Assembly: GCA_020638465.1 (NCBI GenBank)
Contig: JACKIM010000001.1
Coordinates: 897,501 to 961,500, forward strand
Direction: 5' to 3'
DNA: 64,000 nt
Source of the DNA: Geminicoccaceae bacterium
GTDB taxonomy: Bacteria > Pseudomonadota > Alphaproteobacteria > Geminicoccales > Geminicoccaceae
Shown: piece after piece, positions 24,921 to 34,792 of the stretch
Layout: the number at the start of each line of letters is the position of its first letter
How positions within the stretch are numbered: the stretch's first letter is position 1
The notes under the pieces: generated by a model
Databases searched by the model: none
The model's input: the letters and a program-made list of their open reading frames with translations, nothing else
What the model was told of the DNA's origin: nothing
Translations under genes and position numbers: made by a program

Positions 24921-27281
24921 CTATTCGGCAGCCTGTTGCAGGGCCTGCCAGACCTTCTGCGGCGTGGCGGGCATCTCGACCCGTACGCCAATGGCGTTGG
25001 TGATGGCGTTGATGACCGCCGGCGGCGACCCGATGGCCCCGGCCTCGCCGCAGCCCTTCACGCCAAGCGAATTGGACGTGCAGGCCGTGCCGGACGTCGT
25101 ATGCACCTCGAAGCTCGGCACATTGTCGGCCCGCGGCATGCAGTAATCCATGTACGATCCGGTCAGGAGCTGACCCGCCTCGTCATAGACGGCACTCTCG
25201 GTGAGCGCCTGGCCGATGCCCTGGGCAAGCCCGCCATGGACCTGTCCCTCGACGATCATCGGATTGATCACATTGCCGAAATCGTCCACGGCAACCAGCC
25301 TCTCGATGGTGGTCACGCCGGTTTCCGGATCGACTTCCACCTCGCAGACATACGTACCCGAGGGATAGGTGAAGTTGGGCGGATCGAAGAATGCGCCCTC
25401 TTCCATGCCCGGTTCGACCAGCCCCTGCGGGATGTGGTGCGGCACATAGGCCTCGAACACGATCTCGCCGATCGACTTCGAGCGGTCGGTACCGGCAACG
25501 GTGAAATTGCCATCCCTGAACTCGATGTCCGCCTCGGATGCCTCAAGCAGATGGGCCGCGATCTTCTTGCCCTTCTCGATGATCTTGTCACAGGACCTGG
25601 CAATGGCCTCACCGCCCACCGCCAGCGAGCGGGAACCGTAGGTGCCCATGCCCACCGGGGTCTTCTCGGTGTCGCCATGGATCACCTCGATGTCCTCGTA
25701 GGGTACGCCGAGCTTTTCGGCGACAAGCTGCGAGAAGGTCGTCTCGTGACCCTGGCCGTGACTGTGGGTCCCGGTGAGGACCTGCACCTTGCCGGTGTGG
25801 CTGAAGCGCACCTTGGCACTTTCCCAAAGGCCGACCCCCGCGCCGAGCGAGCCGACGACGGCCGAAGGGGCGATGCCGCAGGCCTCGATGTAGCAGGAAA
25901 TGCCGATGCCACGCAGCTTGCCGCGCGCCCCGGACTCCGCCTTGCGGGCAGGAAAGCCGGCATAGTCCGCAACTTTCAACGCCGCATCCAGCGTCGCCTC
26001 GTAGTCGCCCGTGTCGTAGGTCAGGGCTACCGGCGTGGCGTAGGGGAACGCATCCTTGGGGATGAAGTTCTGCCGGCGGAACTCGGCCGGATCCTTGCCC
26101 AGTTCGACCGCCGCCTGATTGAACAGCGTCTCCAGCAGGAAGCTCGCCTCGGGCCGTCCGGCACCGCGATAGGCGTCCACCGGGGCGGTGTTGGTGTAGT
26201 ACGCCTTCACATTGCAGAAGATCTCGGGCGTCTTGTACTGGCCGGCGAGCAGCGTTCCGTAGAGATAGGTCGGCACGCTGGAAGAGAATGTCGACATGTA
26301 GGCGCCGATATTGGCCTTCGTCTCGACCTTCAGCGCGGTGACATTGCCGTCGGCATCGGTGCCGAGTTTCGCCACCGAGATATGGTCGCGGCCGTGGCAG
26401 TCGGAAAGGAAGCTCTCGCTGCGCTCGGCCACCCATTTCACGGGACGTCCGTCGGTGAATTTCGACGCCCATGTGACGAGGCATTCCTCGCCATAGATGA
26501 AGATCTTCGAGCCGAAGCCACCACCGACGTCGGGACCGATGACCCGAAGCTTGTGCTCCGGCGCCACCTGGATGAAGGCCGACATCACCAGCCGGTGAAC
26601 GTGCGGGTTCTGGCTGGTGACGAAACAGGTGAACTGGTCGAGGCCGCTGTCATAGGAGCCGATGGCGGCACGGGGTTCCATCGCGTTGGGCACGAGACGG
26701 TTGTTGACCAGTTCGATGGTCGTGACATGCGCCGAGGAGGCAAGCGTCTTGTCGATCGCCCCCTCCTCGACATTGCCGAGCACCCAGTCATAGATGAGGT
26801 TGTTCCCGACCTCATCATGCACCAGCGGACCCGCGTCGGTCTTCGCCAGATCCACCGAGACCGGCAGTTCGGCATATTCGACCTCGAGCGCCTCGGCGGC
26901 ATCCTTGGCCTGCGCATAGGTTTCGGCGATGACCATGGCCACCCGGTCGCCGACATAGCGCACCTTGCCCTGTGCCAGCAGCGGATGCGGCCCCGCCTTC
27001 ATCGGCGAGCCGTCCCTGGAGTGGACCATCCAGCCGCAGATCAGCGTCCCGAGCCCGGCGGCGGCGATATCCGTGCCGTCGAACACCCCGATGACACCGG
27101 GCATGTTCTCGACCGCGGCCTTGTCGACGCTGACGACCTTCGCATGGGCGTGCGGGCTGCGCACGAACACCGCGTGGACCTGGCCGCGCTGGTTGATGTC
27201 GTCGGTATAGCGACCCCGGCCGGTAATGAAGCGCTGATCCTCCTTGCGGGGGACGCTGGCTCCGATTCCCTTTTCTGCCAT
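24921..27281 (-). CDS. Molybdopterin-binding large subunit of a form-II CODH-like/aldehyde oxidase enzyme (CoxL-like)
   Basis: 786 residues. The N-terminus RKEDQRFITGRGRYTDDI and the cofactor-binding blocks (DVGGGFGSK, GVKGCGEAGAIGSP near the end) are those of the xanthine oxidase/CODH family. The active-site loop reads AYRGAGRPE, the form II signature, not the AYRCSFR loop with the copper-binding cysteine of true aerobic CO dehydrogenase. CO oxidation is therefore unlikely; an aldehyde or heterocycle is the more probable substrate. The final-domain glutamate (GCGEAGA) is present. I chose ATG 27281 (MAEKGIGASVPRKEDQRF); the frame runs open to 27476 without family similarity. Confidence 0.92.
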   Translation of the reverse strand: MAEKGIGASVPRKEDQRFITGRGRYTDDINQRGQVHAVFVRSPHAHAKVVSVDKAAVENMPGVIGVFDGTDIAAAGLGTLICGWMVHSRDGSPMKAGPHPLLAQGKVRYVGDRVAMVIAETYAQAKDAAEALEVEYAELPVSVDLAKTDAGPLVHDEVGNNLIYDWVLGNVEEGAIDKTLASSAHVTTIELVNNRLVPNAMEPRAAIGSYDSGLDQFTCFVTSQNPHVHRLVMSAFIQVAPEHKLRVIGPDVGGGFGSKIFIYGEECLVTWASKFTDGRPVKWVAERSESFLSDCHGRDHISVAKLGTDADGNVTALKVETKANIGAYMSTFSSSVPTYLYGTLLAGQYKTPEIFCNVKAYYTNTAPVDAYRGAGRPEASFLLETLFNQAAVELGKDPAEFRRQNFIPKDAFPYATPVALTYDTGDYEATLDAALKVADYAGFPARKAESGARGKLRGIGISCYIEACGIAPSAVVGSLGAGVGLWESAKVRFSHTGKVQVLTGTHSHGQGHETTFSQLVAEKLGVPYEDIEVIHGDTEKTPVGMGTYGSRSLAVGGEAIARSCDKIIEKGKKIAAHLLEASEADIEFRDGNFTVAGTDRSKSIGEIVFEAYVPHHIPQGLVEPGMEEGAFFDPPNFTYPSGTYVCEVEVDPETGVTTIERLVAVDDFGNVINPMIVEGQVHGGLAQGIGQALTESAVYDEAGQLLTGSYMDYCMPRADNVPSFEVHTTSGTACTSNSLGVKGCGEAGAIGSPPAVINAITNAIGVRVEMPATPQKVWQALQQAAE

Positions 27282-27292
27282 CCGAACGCTCC

Positions 27293-27772
<480 letters not shown>

Positions 27773-27808
27773 GCGTTCAACCTCCCTTACTGAACTGGAT
27801 AAGCGGCT

Positions 27809-28621
27809 TCAACCGCCGAAGAAAAGATAGAGCAGAATGAGGACGATGATGATTGCACCGATCCACAGGGTCTTGTTGCTGCCGGCGGACTCCGTCGCGG
27901 TCGCACTGGCGCGCTGTGAAGTGGTGGCGGATGCCGGAGGTGCGGCCTGCGAGGCACTGCCGGACACGGACGAGGCGGCGGTCTTCACCGAATCGGCGGC
28001 ACTGCCCGCGGCTTCGGCTGCGTCGTGAACCGCTTCGCTTGTGGCATGGGCTGCGGAGGACGCCGCAGCGGAGACCGCCCCGGCCGCATCGCCCGCAGCA
28101 TGGACCACACGATCCGCGACACTCCCGGCTGCATCCTGCGCAGTCGAAGAACCTCCCGATTGGGCAGCATAGCCATCGGGAAGATCCGAGACGATCTGGG
28201 AGAACTTGCCGAAGAACTCGTCGGCCATCTTCTTCGAGGTGCCCTGGATGAGCCTCGACCCGATCTGGGCGAGCTTGCCGCCAACCTCGGCCTTGGCGAC
28301 GTAGCTCAGGACCGTTCCGTCACCGTCCTCGGCCAGCGATACATCGGCACCGCCCTTGGCAAAACCGGCGGCACCGCCCTTGCCTTCGCCAACGATGGAA
28401 TAACTGACAGGAGCGTTGATATTCTCCAGTCGGACATTGCCCCCGAACCGGGCCTTGACCGGGCCGACCTTCGCCGTGACCTTGGCCTCAAGCTCGGTGT
28501 CCGAGACCTTGTTCAGCTCGTCACAGCCCGGTATGGCCTGCTTGAGCACTTCCGGATCGTTGAGTGCAGCCCATACCCGCTCTCGACGCGCCGGGATACG
28601 GTACTCGCCGCTCATGTCCAT
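27809..28621 (-). CDS. coxG: CoxG-family protein with C-terminal membrane anchor
   Basis: About 270 residues. The first 150 form the SRPBCC/CoxG domain (YRIPARRERVWAALNDPEVL). A long Ala/Ser-rich linker (about 90 residues) follows, and one membrane helix ends the protein (TLWIGAIIIVLILLYLFFGG). In the Oligotropha system CoxG helps bind the enzyme to the membrane. It is the first gene of the operon. I chose ATG 28621 with AGGGAG seven bases upstream; ATG 28615 is also possible. Confidence 0.92.
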   Translation of the reverse strand: MDMSGEYRIPARRERVWAALNDPEVLKQAIPGCDELNKVSDTELEAKVTAKVGPVKARFGGNVRLENINAPVSYSIVGEGKGGAAGFAKGGADVSLAEDGDGTVLSYVAKAEVGGKLAQIGSRLIQGTSKKMADEFFGKFSQIVSDLPDGYAAQSGGSSTAQDAAGSVADRVVHAAGDAAGAVSAAASSAAHATSEAVHDAAEAAGSAADSVKTAASSVSGSASQAAPPASATTSQRASATATESAGSNKTLWIGAIIIVLILLYLFFGG

Positions 28622-28831
28622 CAAGTATCTCCCTGAGGCGTTCCTTCCGACACTACAGCGATGTGCTGTACACCGACACCCGCCGCGTCGCAAGCGAGAG
28701 GCGGGTGTCGCCCTCCACCATACCTCAAGTGCCGGCGGCGACAATCCCGTCTCGTTCCCCGTCACGAGTATTCCTCTCGACGGTCGGTCGCAAAGGGGCT
28801 ACTCGCAAAACTGACGACCGGGGAGGAGATC

Positions 28832-29032
28832 ATGCACGATCGGGATACGGAACCGCAACCTTCGGATATCGCCGCTGCAGCCCGGCGGGAGGCCATCAGT
28901 GCCGGACAGAAGCTGTCCGGCGAGATCCGCGAGATCACCCGCGCCCTCGATTTCGACCTCGAACCTTCGAGCTTTCTCGTCGCCCTGGAGGATCTCGCTG
29001 AAAAATCCCGCGATGTGGAAGATGATCGGTGA
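28832..29032 (+). CDS. Small GatC/AtzG-like protein coupled to the amidase gene
   Basis: 66 residues, with GGGGAGGAG just before the ATG. The sequence is helical (AAARREAISAGQKLSGEI, then LDFDLEPSSFLVALEDLAEK). Its TGA overlaps the GTG of the amidase gene by four bases (GTGA), so the two are translationally coupled. Small helical proteins in this position, such as GatC and AtzG, wrap around and stabilise amidase-signature enzymes; AtzG does this for the biuret-pathway enzyme AtzE. The resemblance is in size, position and style only, so the function is an inference. Confidence 0.65.
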   Translation: MHDRDTEPQPSDIAAAARREAISAGQKLSGEIREITRALDFDLEPSSFLVALEDLAEKSRDVEDDR

Positions 29033-30438
29033 GTGATATTCTCGATTTGAGCCTGAGCGAACTGGCGGATGCCATCTACATGCGCAGGCTGTCCTCCACC
29101 GAGGCCACGCAGGCCTCGATCCAAGCCTTCGAGGAGCATGGCGGCAGGCTCAATGCGGTCGTCGGGATCGACGCGCAGAGCGCCCTGGCGGATGCCGAAC
29201 GCTGCGACGCGGAGTTGCAGGCGGGCCATCGGCGCGGCCGACTGCATGGCGTGCCGATGGCACACAAGGACATGTTCTACCGCAAGGGCCGTCCATGCGC
29301 CTCCGGCACGCGGCTGCGCCGGGATTTCGTGCCCGACGTGACCTCGACCGCCCTGCGACGGCTCGACGATGCGGGAGCACTCGACATCGGCCGCCTCAAC
29401 ATGGTCGAGTTCGCGCTGGGAATCACCGGCCACAATCGCCACACGGGCCACCCGCGCAACCCCTGGAACACCGACCACATCACCGGAGGCTCGTCGAGCG
29501 GTCCGGTGGCATCGGTGGCCGCGAGGCTGACGCCGGCGGCACTCGGCTCGGATACCGGCGGCTCGATCCGCGTTCCTGCCTGCTGTACCGGCCTGGTCGG
29601 CCTCAAGCCCACCTACGGCCGGGTCAGCCGCTACGGGGCGATGCCGCTGTCGCAATCGCTCGATCATGTCGGCGTCTTCACGCGCACGGCCCGTGATACC
29701 GCCATCCTGCTGGGCATACTCGCCGGCCATGACGACAACGATGCGCTTTCCAGCCGCCGCCCGGTACCGGACTACGAGCAGGCACTGGAAAACGGCCTCG
29801 AAGGCCAGCGCATCGGCTATGTCGCCGACCCCGGTCAGGTCGATATTTCCGGCGAGATCCTCGACCTTCTGGAGGAATCGCGGCGCGTCCTGGCCGATCT
29901 CGGTGCCGAGATGGTGCCGGTCGACCTGCCTAATTTCCATGCCCTCAATACGTTGCGCCGGGCGATCATGTTCGCCGAAGCCTGCGGCCATCACCTCGAC
30001 TGGCTGGAAACCAGCCGCGAGCAGTACACCAGCGAGACGCTGGCACGCATGGAACTCGGGCTGGGCATCGACGTCGCCAGCTACCTGCGCGCGCGAAGCT
30101 GGCGGACCACCGCCCTGCGCCAGTTCGTGGCGGGGACCATGGCCGGGATCGACATGCTGCAGCTTCCCTGCGTACCGCAGCCCATTCCGCGCATCGACGA
30201 TACGGACACCGGCGGCGATCCACGTTTCGTCAAGCTGTCCAACGAGTTCGGCCACTTCATCTTTCCGTTCAACTATCTGGGACTGCCCTCGATCTCGGTG
30301 CCGATCGAGCACACGGCCAGTGGCCTGCCGATGGCGATGCAACTGGTTGCCCGGCCCTTTGCCGAGGCCCGGCTGCTACAGGCGGCACACCAGTTCGACC
30401 GCGCCACCCAGTTCAGTTCGCGAAAGCCTCCGCTCTGA
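29029..30438 (+). CDS. Amidase-signature family hydrolase
   Basis: 469 residues. The Ser-cisSer-Lys triad region is intact: the Lys in VPMAHKDMFYRKG, the Gly/Ser-rich GGSSSGPVASVAA, and the nucleophile block LGSDTGGSIRVPACCTGLVG. It hydrolyses an amide (or transfers its ammonia, as GatA does). It is not the housekeeping GatA, as no gatB is near. The coupled 66-residue upstream gene suggests a two-subunit enzyme. The substrate is not readable from the sequence; a carboxybiuret-type, nitrogenous ring-derived or aliphatic amide is possible. Confidence 0.9.
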   Translation: MSDILDLSLSELADAIYMRRLSSTEATQASIQAFEEHGGRLNAVVGIDAQSALADAERCDAELQAGHRRGRLHGVPMAHKDMFYRKGRPCASGTRLRRDFVPDVTSTALRRLDDAGALDIGRLNMVEFALGITGHNRHTGHPRNPWNTDHITGGSSSGPVASVAARLTPAALGSDTGGSIRVPACCTGLVGLKPTYGRVSRYGAMPLSQSLDHVGVFTRTARDTAILLGILAGHDDNDALSSRRPVPDYEQALENGLEGQRIGYVADPGQVDISGEILDLLEESRRVLADLGAEMVPVDLPNFHALNTLRRAIMFAEACGHHLDWLETSREQYTSETLARMELGLGIDVASYLRARSWRTTALRQFVAGTMAGIDMLQLPCVPQPIPRIDDTDTGGDPRFVKLSNEFGHFIFPFNYLGLPSISVPIEHTASGLPMAMQLVARPFAEARLLQAAHQFDRATQFSSRKPPL

Positions 30439-30497
30439 ACGGCGTCATCGAGGACTCCGCCAGCCACGCCCGCGGTATCGGCCTGCTGCTGCTGGCC

Positions 30498-31310
30498 ATG
30501 CTGCTGATGACGTTCATGGACGTGCTGAGCAAGCAGCTGGTTCCCGTCTACGGCCCGTATCAGGTGGCCTTCCTCCGCTACGCCATGTCGCTGCCGGTCG
30601 CGGCCGCCTTCATGCTGCACGCCACCGGCGGCAAGCTGCGGCGGCCCAGGATGCTGCTGCTCCAGGTCGTGCGCTGCGTCATCATCACCATCGAGCTGAC
30701 CCTTGCCATCATGGCCTTCGGCATGATGCCTCTGGCCAATGCCCATGCGGTCTTCGCCGCCACGCCGCTGGTCATCACCGCACTGGCCGTACCGATCCTC
30801 GGCGAGAAGGTCGGCTGGCGACGATGGCTGGCGGTGGCCATGGGCTTCATCGGCGTCATGATCATCCTGCGGCCGGGCGATGCCAGCTTTCAGGCGGGCT
30901 ATGTCATCGTGCTGGTGGCCACCCTGATGTTCGCCGTCTTCCAGATCATGACCCGCATCCTCACCCGCCACGAGAGCGTCGGCATGATCTTCTTCATCCA
31001 GATCGCGCTGGGCACGCTGCTGCTGGCGGTCCCGGCACTACTGGACTGGAAGACACCCACGGGTGCCGACTGGCTCAAACTTGCGGGTACGGCCATTCTG
31101 GGCAGCCTGTCTCACCTTCTCCTCATCAAGGCCTACTCGCTCGCCGCAGCCTCGATCCTCCAGCCCTTCAGCTACAGCCAGCTCCTCTGGGCAATCGTCC
31201 TCGGCATCGTGTTTTTCGGCGACATTCCCGACATGGCGACACTGACGGGCGCCTCGATCGTCGTCGGCGCGGGGATATTTGCGTGGTGGCGCAGCCGCGT
31301 GACGGCCTGA
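30498..31310 (+). CDS. EamA/DMT-superfamily permease
   Basis: 270 residues from the first canonical start, with ten hydrophobic segments in the two EamA repeats (FLRYAMSLPVAAAFML; LSHLLLIKAYSLAAASILQPF is the usual second-repeat block). The first helix (GIGLLLLAMLLMTFMDVLSKQLV) begins upstream of ATG 30498, while no ATG, GTG or TTG exists in that frame back through the amidase gene. A CTG at 30435 would overlap the amidase TGA as CTGA. The true start may therefore be non-canonical. Such permeases export metabolites or amino acids. Confidence 0.85.
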   Translation: MLLMTFMDVLSKQLVPVYGPYQVAFLRYAMSLPVAAAFMLHATGGKLRRPRMLLLQVVRCVIITIELTLAIMAFGMMPLANAHAVFAATPLVITALAVPILGEKVGWRRWLAVAMGFIGVMIILRPGDASFQAGYVIVLVATLMFAVFQIMTRILTRHESVGMIFFIQIALGTLLLAVPALLDWKTPTGADWLKLAGTAILGSLSHLLLIKAYSLAAASILQPFSYSQLLWAIVLGIVFFGDIPDMATLTGASIVVGAGIFAWWRSRVTA

Positions 31311-31371
31311 AGGTTGCAAAATACCGCACGATCGAGTTGTTTGTCGTCCGTTTGAAGCCGAGCGGAGCACC

Positions 31372-32196
31372 ATGAACGATACCCTGCCCATCGATGAGGG
31401 CGGCACCGGCCGCGCCATCCCGATCCATGGCGAAGAGGATTTCGCCGCCATGCGCCGTGCCTGCGAGCTGGCAGCACGCACGCTCGACCACATCATCCCT
31501 TTCGTGCAGCCCGGAGTCACCACCGGGGCGCTCGATGACGAGATCGACGCCTTCATGCGCAGGCATGGTGGCGTCGCGGCCACGCTCGGCTACCGCGGCT
31601 ACCCCAGGAGCAGCTGCATCTCGGTCAATCACGTCGTCAATCACGGCATTCCCAGCGACACCAAGAAGCTGGCGAAGGCGGATATCGTCAACATCGACGT
31701 CACCGTCATCCTTGATGGCTGGTATGGCGACACCAGCCGCATGTTCGTCATCGGCGGCAGGACCGGCGTCAAGGCACAGAAGCTGGTGGACGTCACCTTC
31801 GAGTCCATGTGGGCCGGCATCGAGGCGGTGAAGCCCGGTGCGACGCTGGGCGATGTCGGCCACGCCATCCAGACCGTCGCCGAAGCCGCCCGCTGCTCGG
31901 TGGTGCGCGACTTCGTCGGCCATGGTGTCGGCCGCGAATTCCACGCCCCGCCGGAGGTGAAACACTATGGCCGGCCGGGCGAGGGTGTCGTTCTCCGCGA
32001 GGGGATGATCTTCACCATCGAACCGATGATCAATGCCGGCAAACCCGATGTGAAGATTCTCGCCGACGGCTGGACCACCGTCACCCGCGACCGTTCCCTT
32101 TCGGCACAATTCGAACATACGGTCGGAGTCACCGCCGACGGCGTCGAGGTCTTCACCCTCTCCCCCGCCGGACAGCACCGCCCGCCCTACGGCTGA
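31372..32196 (+). CDS. map: Methionine aminopeptidase type I
   Basis: 274 residues. All metal ligands are visible: the two Asp in VNIDVTVILDGWYGDTSRMF, His in VGHGVGREFH, and the Glu residues in TIEPMINAG and AQFEHTV. It removes the start methionine from new proteins. The N-terminal zinc-finger extension of some type Ib/c enzymes is absent. The end overlaps the converging orphan gene by 10 bases. Confidence 0.96.
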   Translation: MNDTLPIDEGGTGRAIPIHGEEDFAAMRRACELAARTLDHIIPFVQPGVTTGALDDEIDAFMRRHGGVAATLGYRGYPRSSCISVNHVVNHGIPSDTKKLAKADIVNIDVTVILDGWYGDTSRMFVIGGRTGVKAQKLVDVTFESMWAGIEAVKPGATLGDVGHAIQTVAEAARCSVVRDFVGHGVGREFHAPPEVKHYGRPGEGVVLREGMIFTIEPMINAGKPDVKILADGWTTVTRDRSLSAQFEHTVGVTADGVEVFTLSPAGQHRPPYG

Positions 32197-32954
32197 CGGA
32201 CCTCACCGCCTTCGGCAGCTTCGTCCAGGGCAGCCCGTATCAGCCTTCCGACATATCTACGAGCGGCAACCAGTGTCATCGGCTCTTGCGGTCCCGGCTG
32301 GTCAAGGCCGGAATGCCGATGATGGTTGGCCGTATCGAGGAAGTTCTTCCAGACATCTTCGCCTGTGCCTGCACTCTCATGCAATCGGGCTATCCGGCAT
32401 CTTCGCGCGTTTTTATCCAATTCCGGCCATTTGAACATAACTTCACGCGCATTGTATAAATCCACCCACGGATAATCCGAATTGAGGGATTGAGAATAAT
32501 ATTTAATCGCATCTTGAAAATATTCAGAATGAAGGATTATATTATTCCATCGATGAATATCAGAAATTGGATTATTTAAATTGACTGTAAAATTGAATCC
32601 TATTTTACCGGAAGCAGTAGATTTGGAATTCATTTTCTCTCTTATCAATTTCCAATCTCTGGAAAATGGATAATAATGCCCCGGCCTTACCTGACCGATA
32701 TTTCCATAACGCGCCACGGCCGCAATGCCGTTCAGAAGTCCGAATATGTCCCTGGTTTTCAGGACAAATTCCTCACCGACAAGATCCGCCACCTCCGGAA
32801 TCCAGACGCATGGCGCCATGTCCGTCCCGTCTACCTGGGTCGGCAACATGTGCACTTCATAGGGAGGCGAGGTAAAGGCTTCCTTCCAGAAATCGAGGTC
32901 CCACTGGCTGCCTTCCAGCTTGATGACCCACCGGATCTCGCCATCATCGCTCAC
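32187..32954 (-). CDS. Hypothetical protein of unusual AT-rich composition
   Basis: 255 residues from GTG 32954 (start VSDDGEIRWVIKLEGSQWDL), with AGGGGGGTGAG just upstream, 13 bases after the ETF-QO stop. The middle and end are much richer in A/T than the surroundings, with many AAT, ATA, AAA and TTA codons. The protein is soluble and rich in aromatics and Asn (FNFTVNLNNPISDIHRW). I recognise no family. Composition and isolation suggest horizontal acquisition. The frame runs open further upstream inside the ETF-QO gene, which I treat as a shadow. Confidence 0.75.
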   Translation of the reverse strand: MSDDGEIRWVIKLEGSQWDLDFWKEAFTSPPYEVHMLPTQVDGTDMAPCVWIPEVADLVGEEFVLKTRDIFGLLNGIAAVARYGNIGQVRPGHYYPFSRDWKLIREKMNSKSTASGKIGFNFTVNLNNPISDIHRWNNIILHSEYFQDAIKYYSQSLNSDYPWVDLYNAREVMFKWPELDKNARRCRIARLHESAGTGEDVWKNFLDTANHHRHSGLDQPGPQEPMTLVAARRYVGRLIRAALDEAAEGGEVRQP

Positions 32955-32967
32955 CCGCTCACCCCCC

Positions 32968-34605
32968 TCACATGTTCGGGTAGTTCGGGCCGCCGCCGCC
33001 TTCGGGGGTGGTCCAGATGATGTTCTGGGTGGGGTCCTTGATGTCGCAGGTCTTGCAGTGGACGCAGTTCTGGGCGTTGATCTGCAACCTCGGGTTGGAT
33101 CCGTCATCGTCGCGGACGATCTCGTAGACCCCCGCCGGGCAGTAGCGCTGCTCCGGCGCGTCATACTCGACAAGGTTGATGGCGATCGGCACCGACGCAT
33201 CCTTGAGGCGCAGATGCACCGGCTGGTCCTCCTCGTGATTGGTGTTGGACAGGAACACCGATGACGGCTTGTCGAAGGTGATGACACCGTCGGGCCGCGG
33301 ATAGCGGATCGGCAGGGCATTGTTCACCGTCTTCATCTTCGTGTGGTCCGCACCATGATGCGAGAGGGTCCATGGCGCCCCGCCCCTGAACACGAAGGTG
33401 TCGATGGCGTTCAGCGCCAGTGCGGGGAACAGCCCCCAGCGGAACGCCGGGCGGATGTTGCGGACACCGTGCAGCTCCTCGTACAGCCAGCTGTCGCGGA
33501 ACCGCTGCGGATAGGAGGACGGCACCGGGCTCTCCGCCTCGCCGGCAAGCGCATCCATCACCGCCTCGGCCGCCAGCATCCCCGACTTCATCGCCGTGTG
33601 CGTGCCCTTGATCTTGGGCACGTTGAGGAACCCCGCGCAATCGCCGATCAGCGCCCCACCCGGGAAGATCAGCTCCGGCAGAGACTGCAACCCGCCTTCC
33701 GACAGCGCCCGCGCTCCGTAGGCGACCCGGCGCCCGCCTTCGAGCAGCTCGCGGATCTTCGGATGGGTCTTGAACCGCTGCATCTCGTCGAAGGGAGAAA
33801 GATGCGGATTGGCATAATCCAGCCCGATGACGAAGCCCAGCGAAACGAGATTGTCCTCGAAATGATAGAGCCACGAGCCGCCATAGGTATCGCTGTCCAT
33901 CGGCCAGCCGATGGTGTGCATGATATGGCCGGGCCTGTGCTTCTCGGGCCGGACTTCCCACAGCTCCTTGATGCCGATGCCATAGGTCTGCGGCTGGGCG
34001 TTCCTCCGCAGGTCGAATTTCTCGAACAGGGTCCTGGTCAGGCTGCCCCGGCATCCCTCGGCGAACAGCGTGACGCGCGCGCGCAGCTCCATGCCGGGCT
34101 GGTAATTGGGGCCCTGCTCGCCGTCCTTCGTGATTCCCATGTCGCCGGTGGCCACACCCTTGACCGCACCATCCTCGCCATGAAGCACCTCGGCGGCGGC
34201 GAAGCCCGGATAGATCTCCACCCCCAGCCCCTCGGCCTGCTCGGCCAGCCAGCGGCAGAGCTGCCCCAGGCTGACGATGTAATTGCCCTCGTTGTGCATC
34301 TGCGGCGGCGTCGGCAGCGTGTAGGCGTTCTTTTCGGTCAGGAAGACGAAGCTGTCTCCGGCCGCCTCGACATTCAGCGGCGCGCCGAGTTCCTTCCAGT
34401 CGGGCAGCAGTTCGTCGAGGGCGCGCGTCTCGATGCAGGCGCCGGAAAGGATATGCGCGCCGACCTCCGAGCCCTTCTCGATCACGCAGACCGTGATCTC
34501 GCGTTCCTGTTCCGCGGCGAGCTGCATCAGCCGGATGGACGCGGCCAGCCCGCTCGGCCCGGCCCCGACGATGACGACATCGAATTCCATCGCCTCACGT
34601 TCCAT
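32968..34605 (-). CDS. Electron transfer flavoprotein-ubiquinone oxidoreductase (ETF-QO)
   Basis: 545 residues, the normal length. FAD binding is shown by DVVIVGAGPSGLAASIRL at the N-terminus. The C-terminal ferredoxin-like domain has cysteines CPAGVYE and CVHCKTCDIKDP for one [4Fe-4S] cluster. It moves electrons from reduced ETF (from acyl-CoA and other dehydrogenases) to ubiquinone in the membrane. The start at 34605 (MEREAMEFDVVIVGAG) fits the family; an open extension to 34752 lacks similarity. It works with acyl-CoA dehydrogenases such as the one at 53.4 kb. Confidence 0.96.
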   Translation of the reverse strand: MEREAMEFDVVIVGAGPSGLAASIRLMQLAAEQEREITVCVIEKGSEVGAHILSGACIETRALDELLPDWKELGAPLNVEAAGDSFVFLTEKNAYTLPTPPQMHNEGNYIVSLGQLCRWLAEQAEGLGVEIYPGFAAAEVLHGEDGAVKGVATGDMGITKDGEQGPNYQPGMELRARVTLFAEGCRGSLTRTLFEKFDLRRNAQPQTYGIGIKELWEVRPEKHRPGHIMHTIGWPMDSDTYGGSWLYHFEDNLVSLGFVIGLDYANPHLSPFDEMQRFKTHPKIRELLEGGRRVAYGARALSEGGLQSLPELIFPGGALIGDCAGFLNVPKIKGTHTAMKSGMLAAEAVMDALAGEAESPVPSSYPQRFRDSWLYEELHGVRNIRPAFRWGLFPALALNAIDTFVFRGGAPWTLSHHGADHTKMKTVNNALPIRYPRPDGVITFDKPSSVFLSNTNHEEDQPVHLRLKDASVPIAINLVEYDAPEQRYCPAGVYEIVRDDDGSNPRLQINAQNCVHCKTCDIKDPTQNIIWTTPEGGGGPNYPNM

Positions 34606-34716
34606 CCCGCATCTCCCGGTTGTCAAAAGCGATCCGCGTGAGCCGGATAACACACCTGCGGACGGCCCTCCAAGGGCCTTGACCGCCCGTTGCCGCGGCA
34701 AGTCGCCCACAAAGAC

Positions 34717-34745
34717 AAAGGGGCCAGCAACCTGCCGGCCCCTTT
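34717..34745 (-). terminator. Terminator hairpin after the RTX gene
   Basis: AAAGGGGCC (34717-34725) pairs with GGCCCCTTT (34737-34745), and a few inner pairs extend the stem. On the minus strand it is followed by a T-rich stretch, TGTCTTTG. It lies 48 bases past the RTX stop codon. Confidence 0.8.
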
Positions 34746-34792
34746 TCACCACCGTCTGAGGGAGCGGTGATGAGAGGATGGGATGACGATGA

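Noticed and set aside
28661..28831. N-terminal extension of the small GatC/AtzG-like gene
   Set aside because: It lies partly inside the divergent coxG upstream region; the ATG at 28832 has a strong ribosome site and the sequence before it is Arg/Pro/Cys-rich noise.
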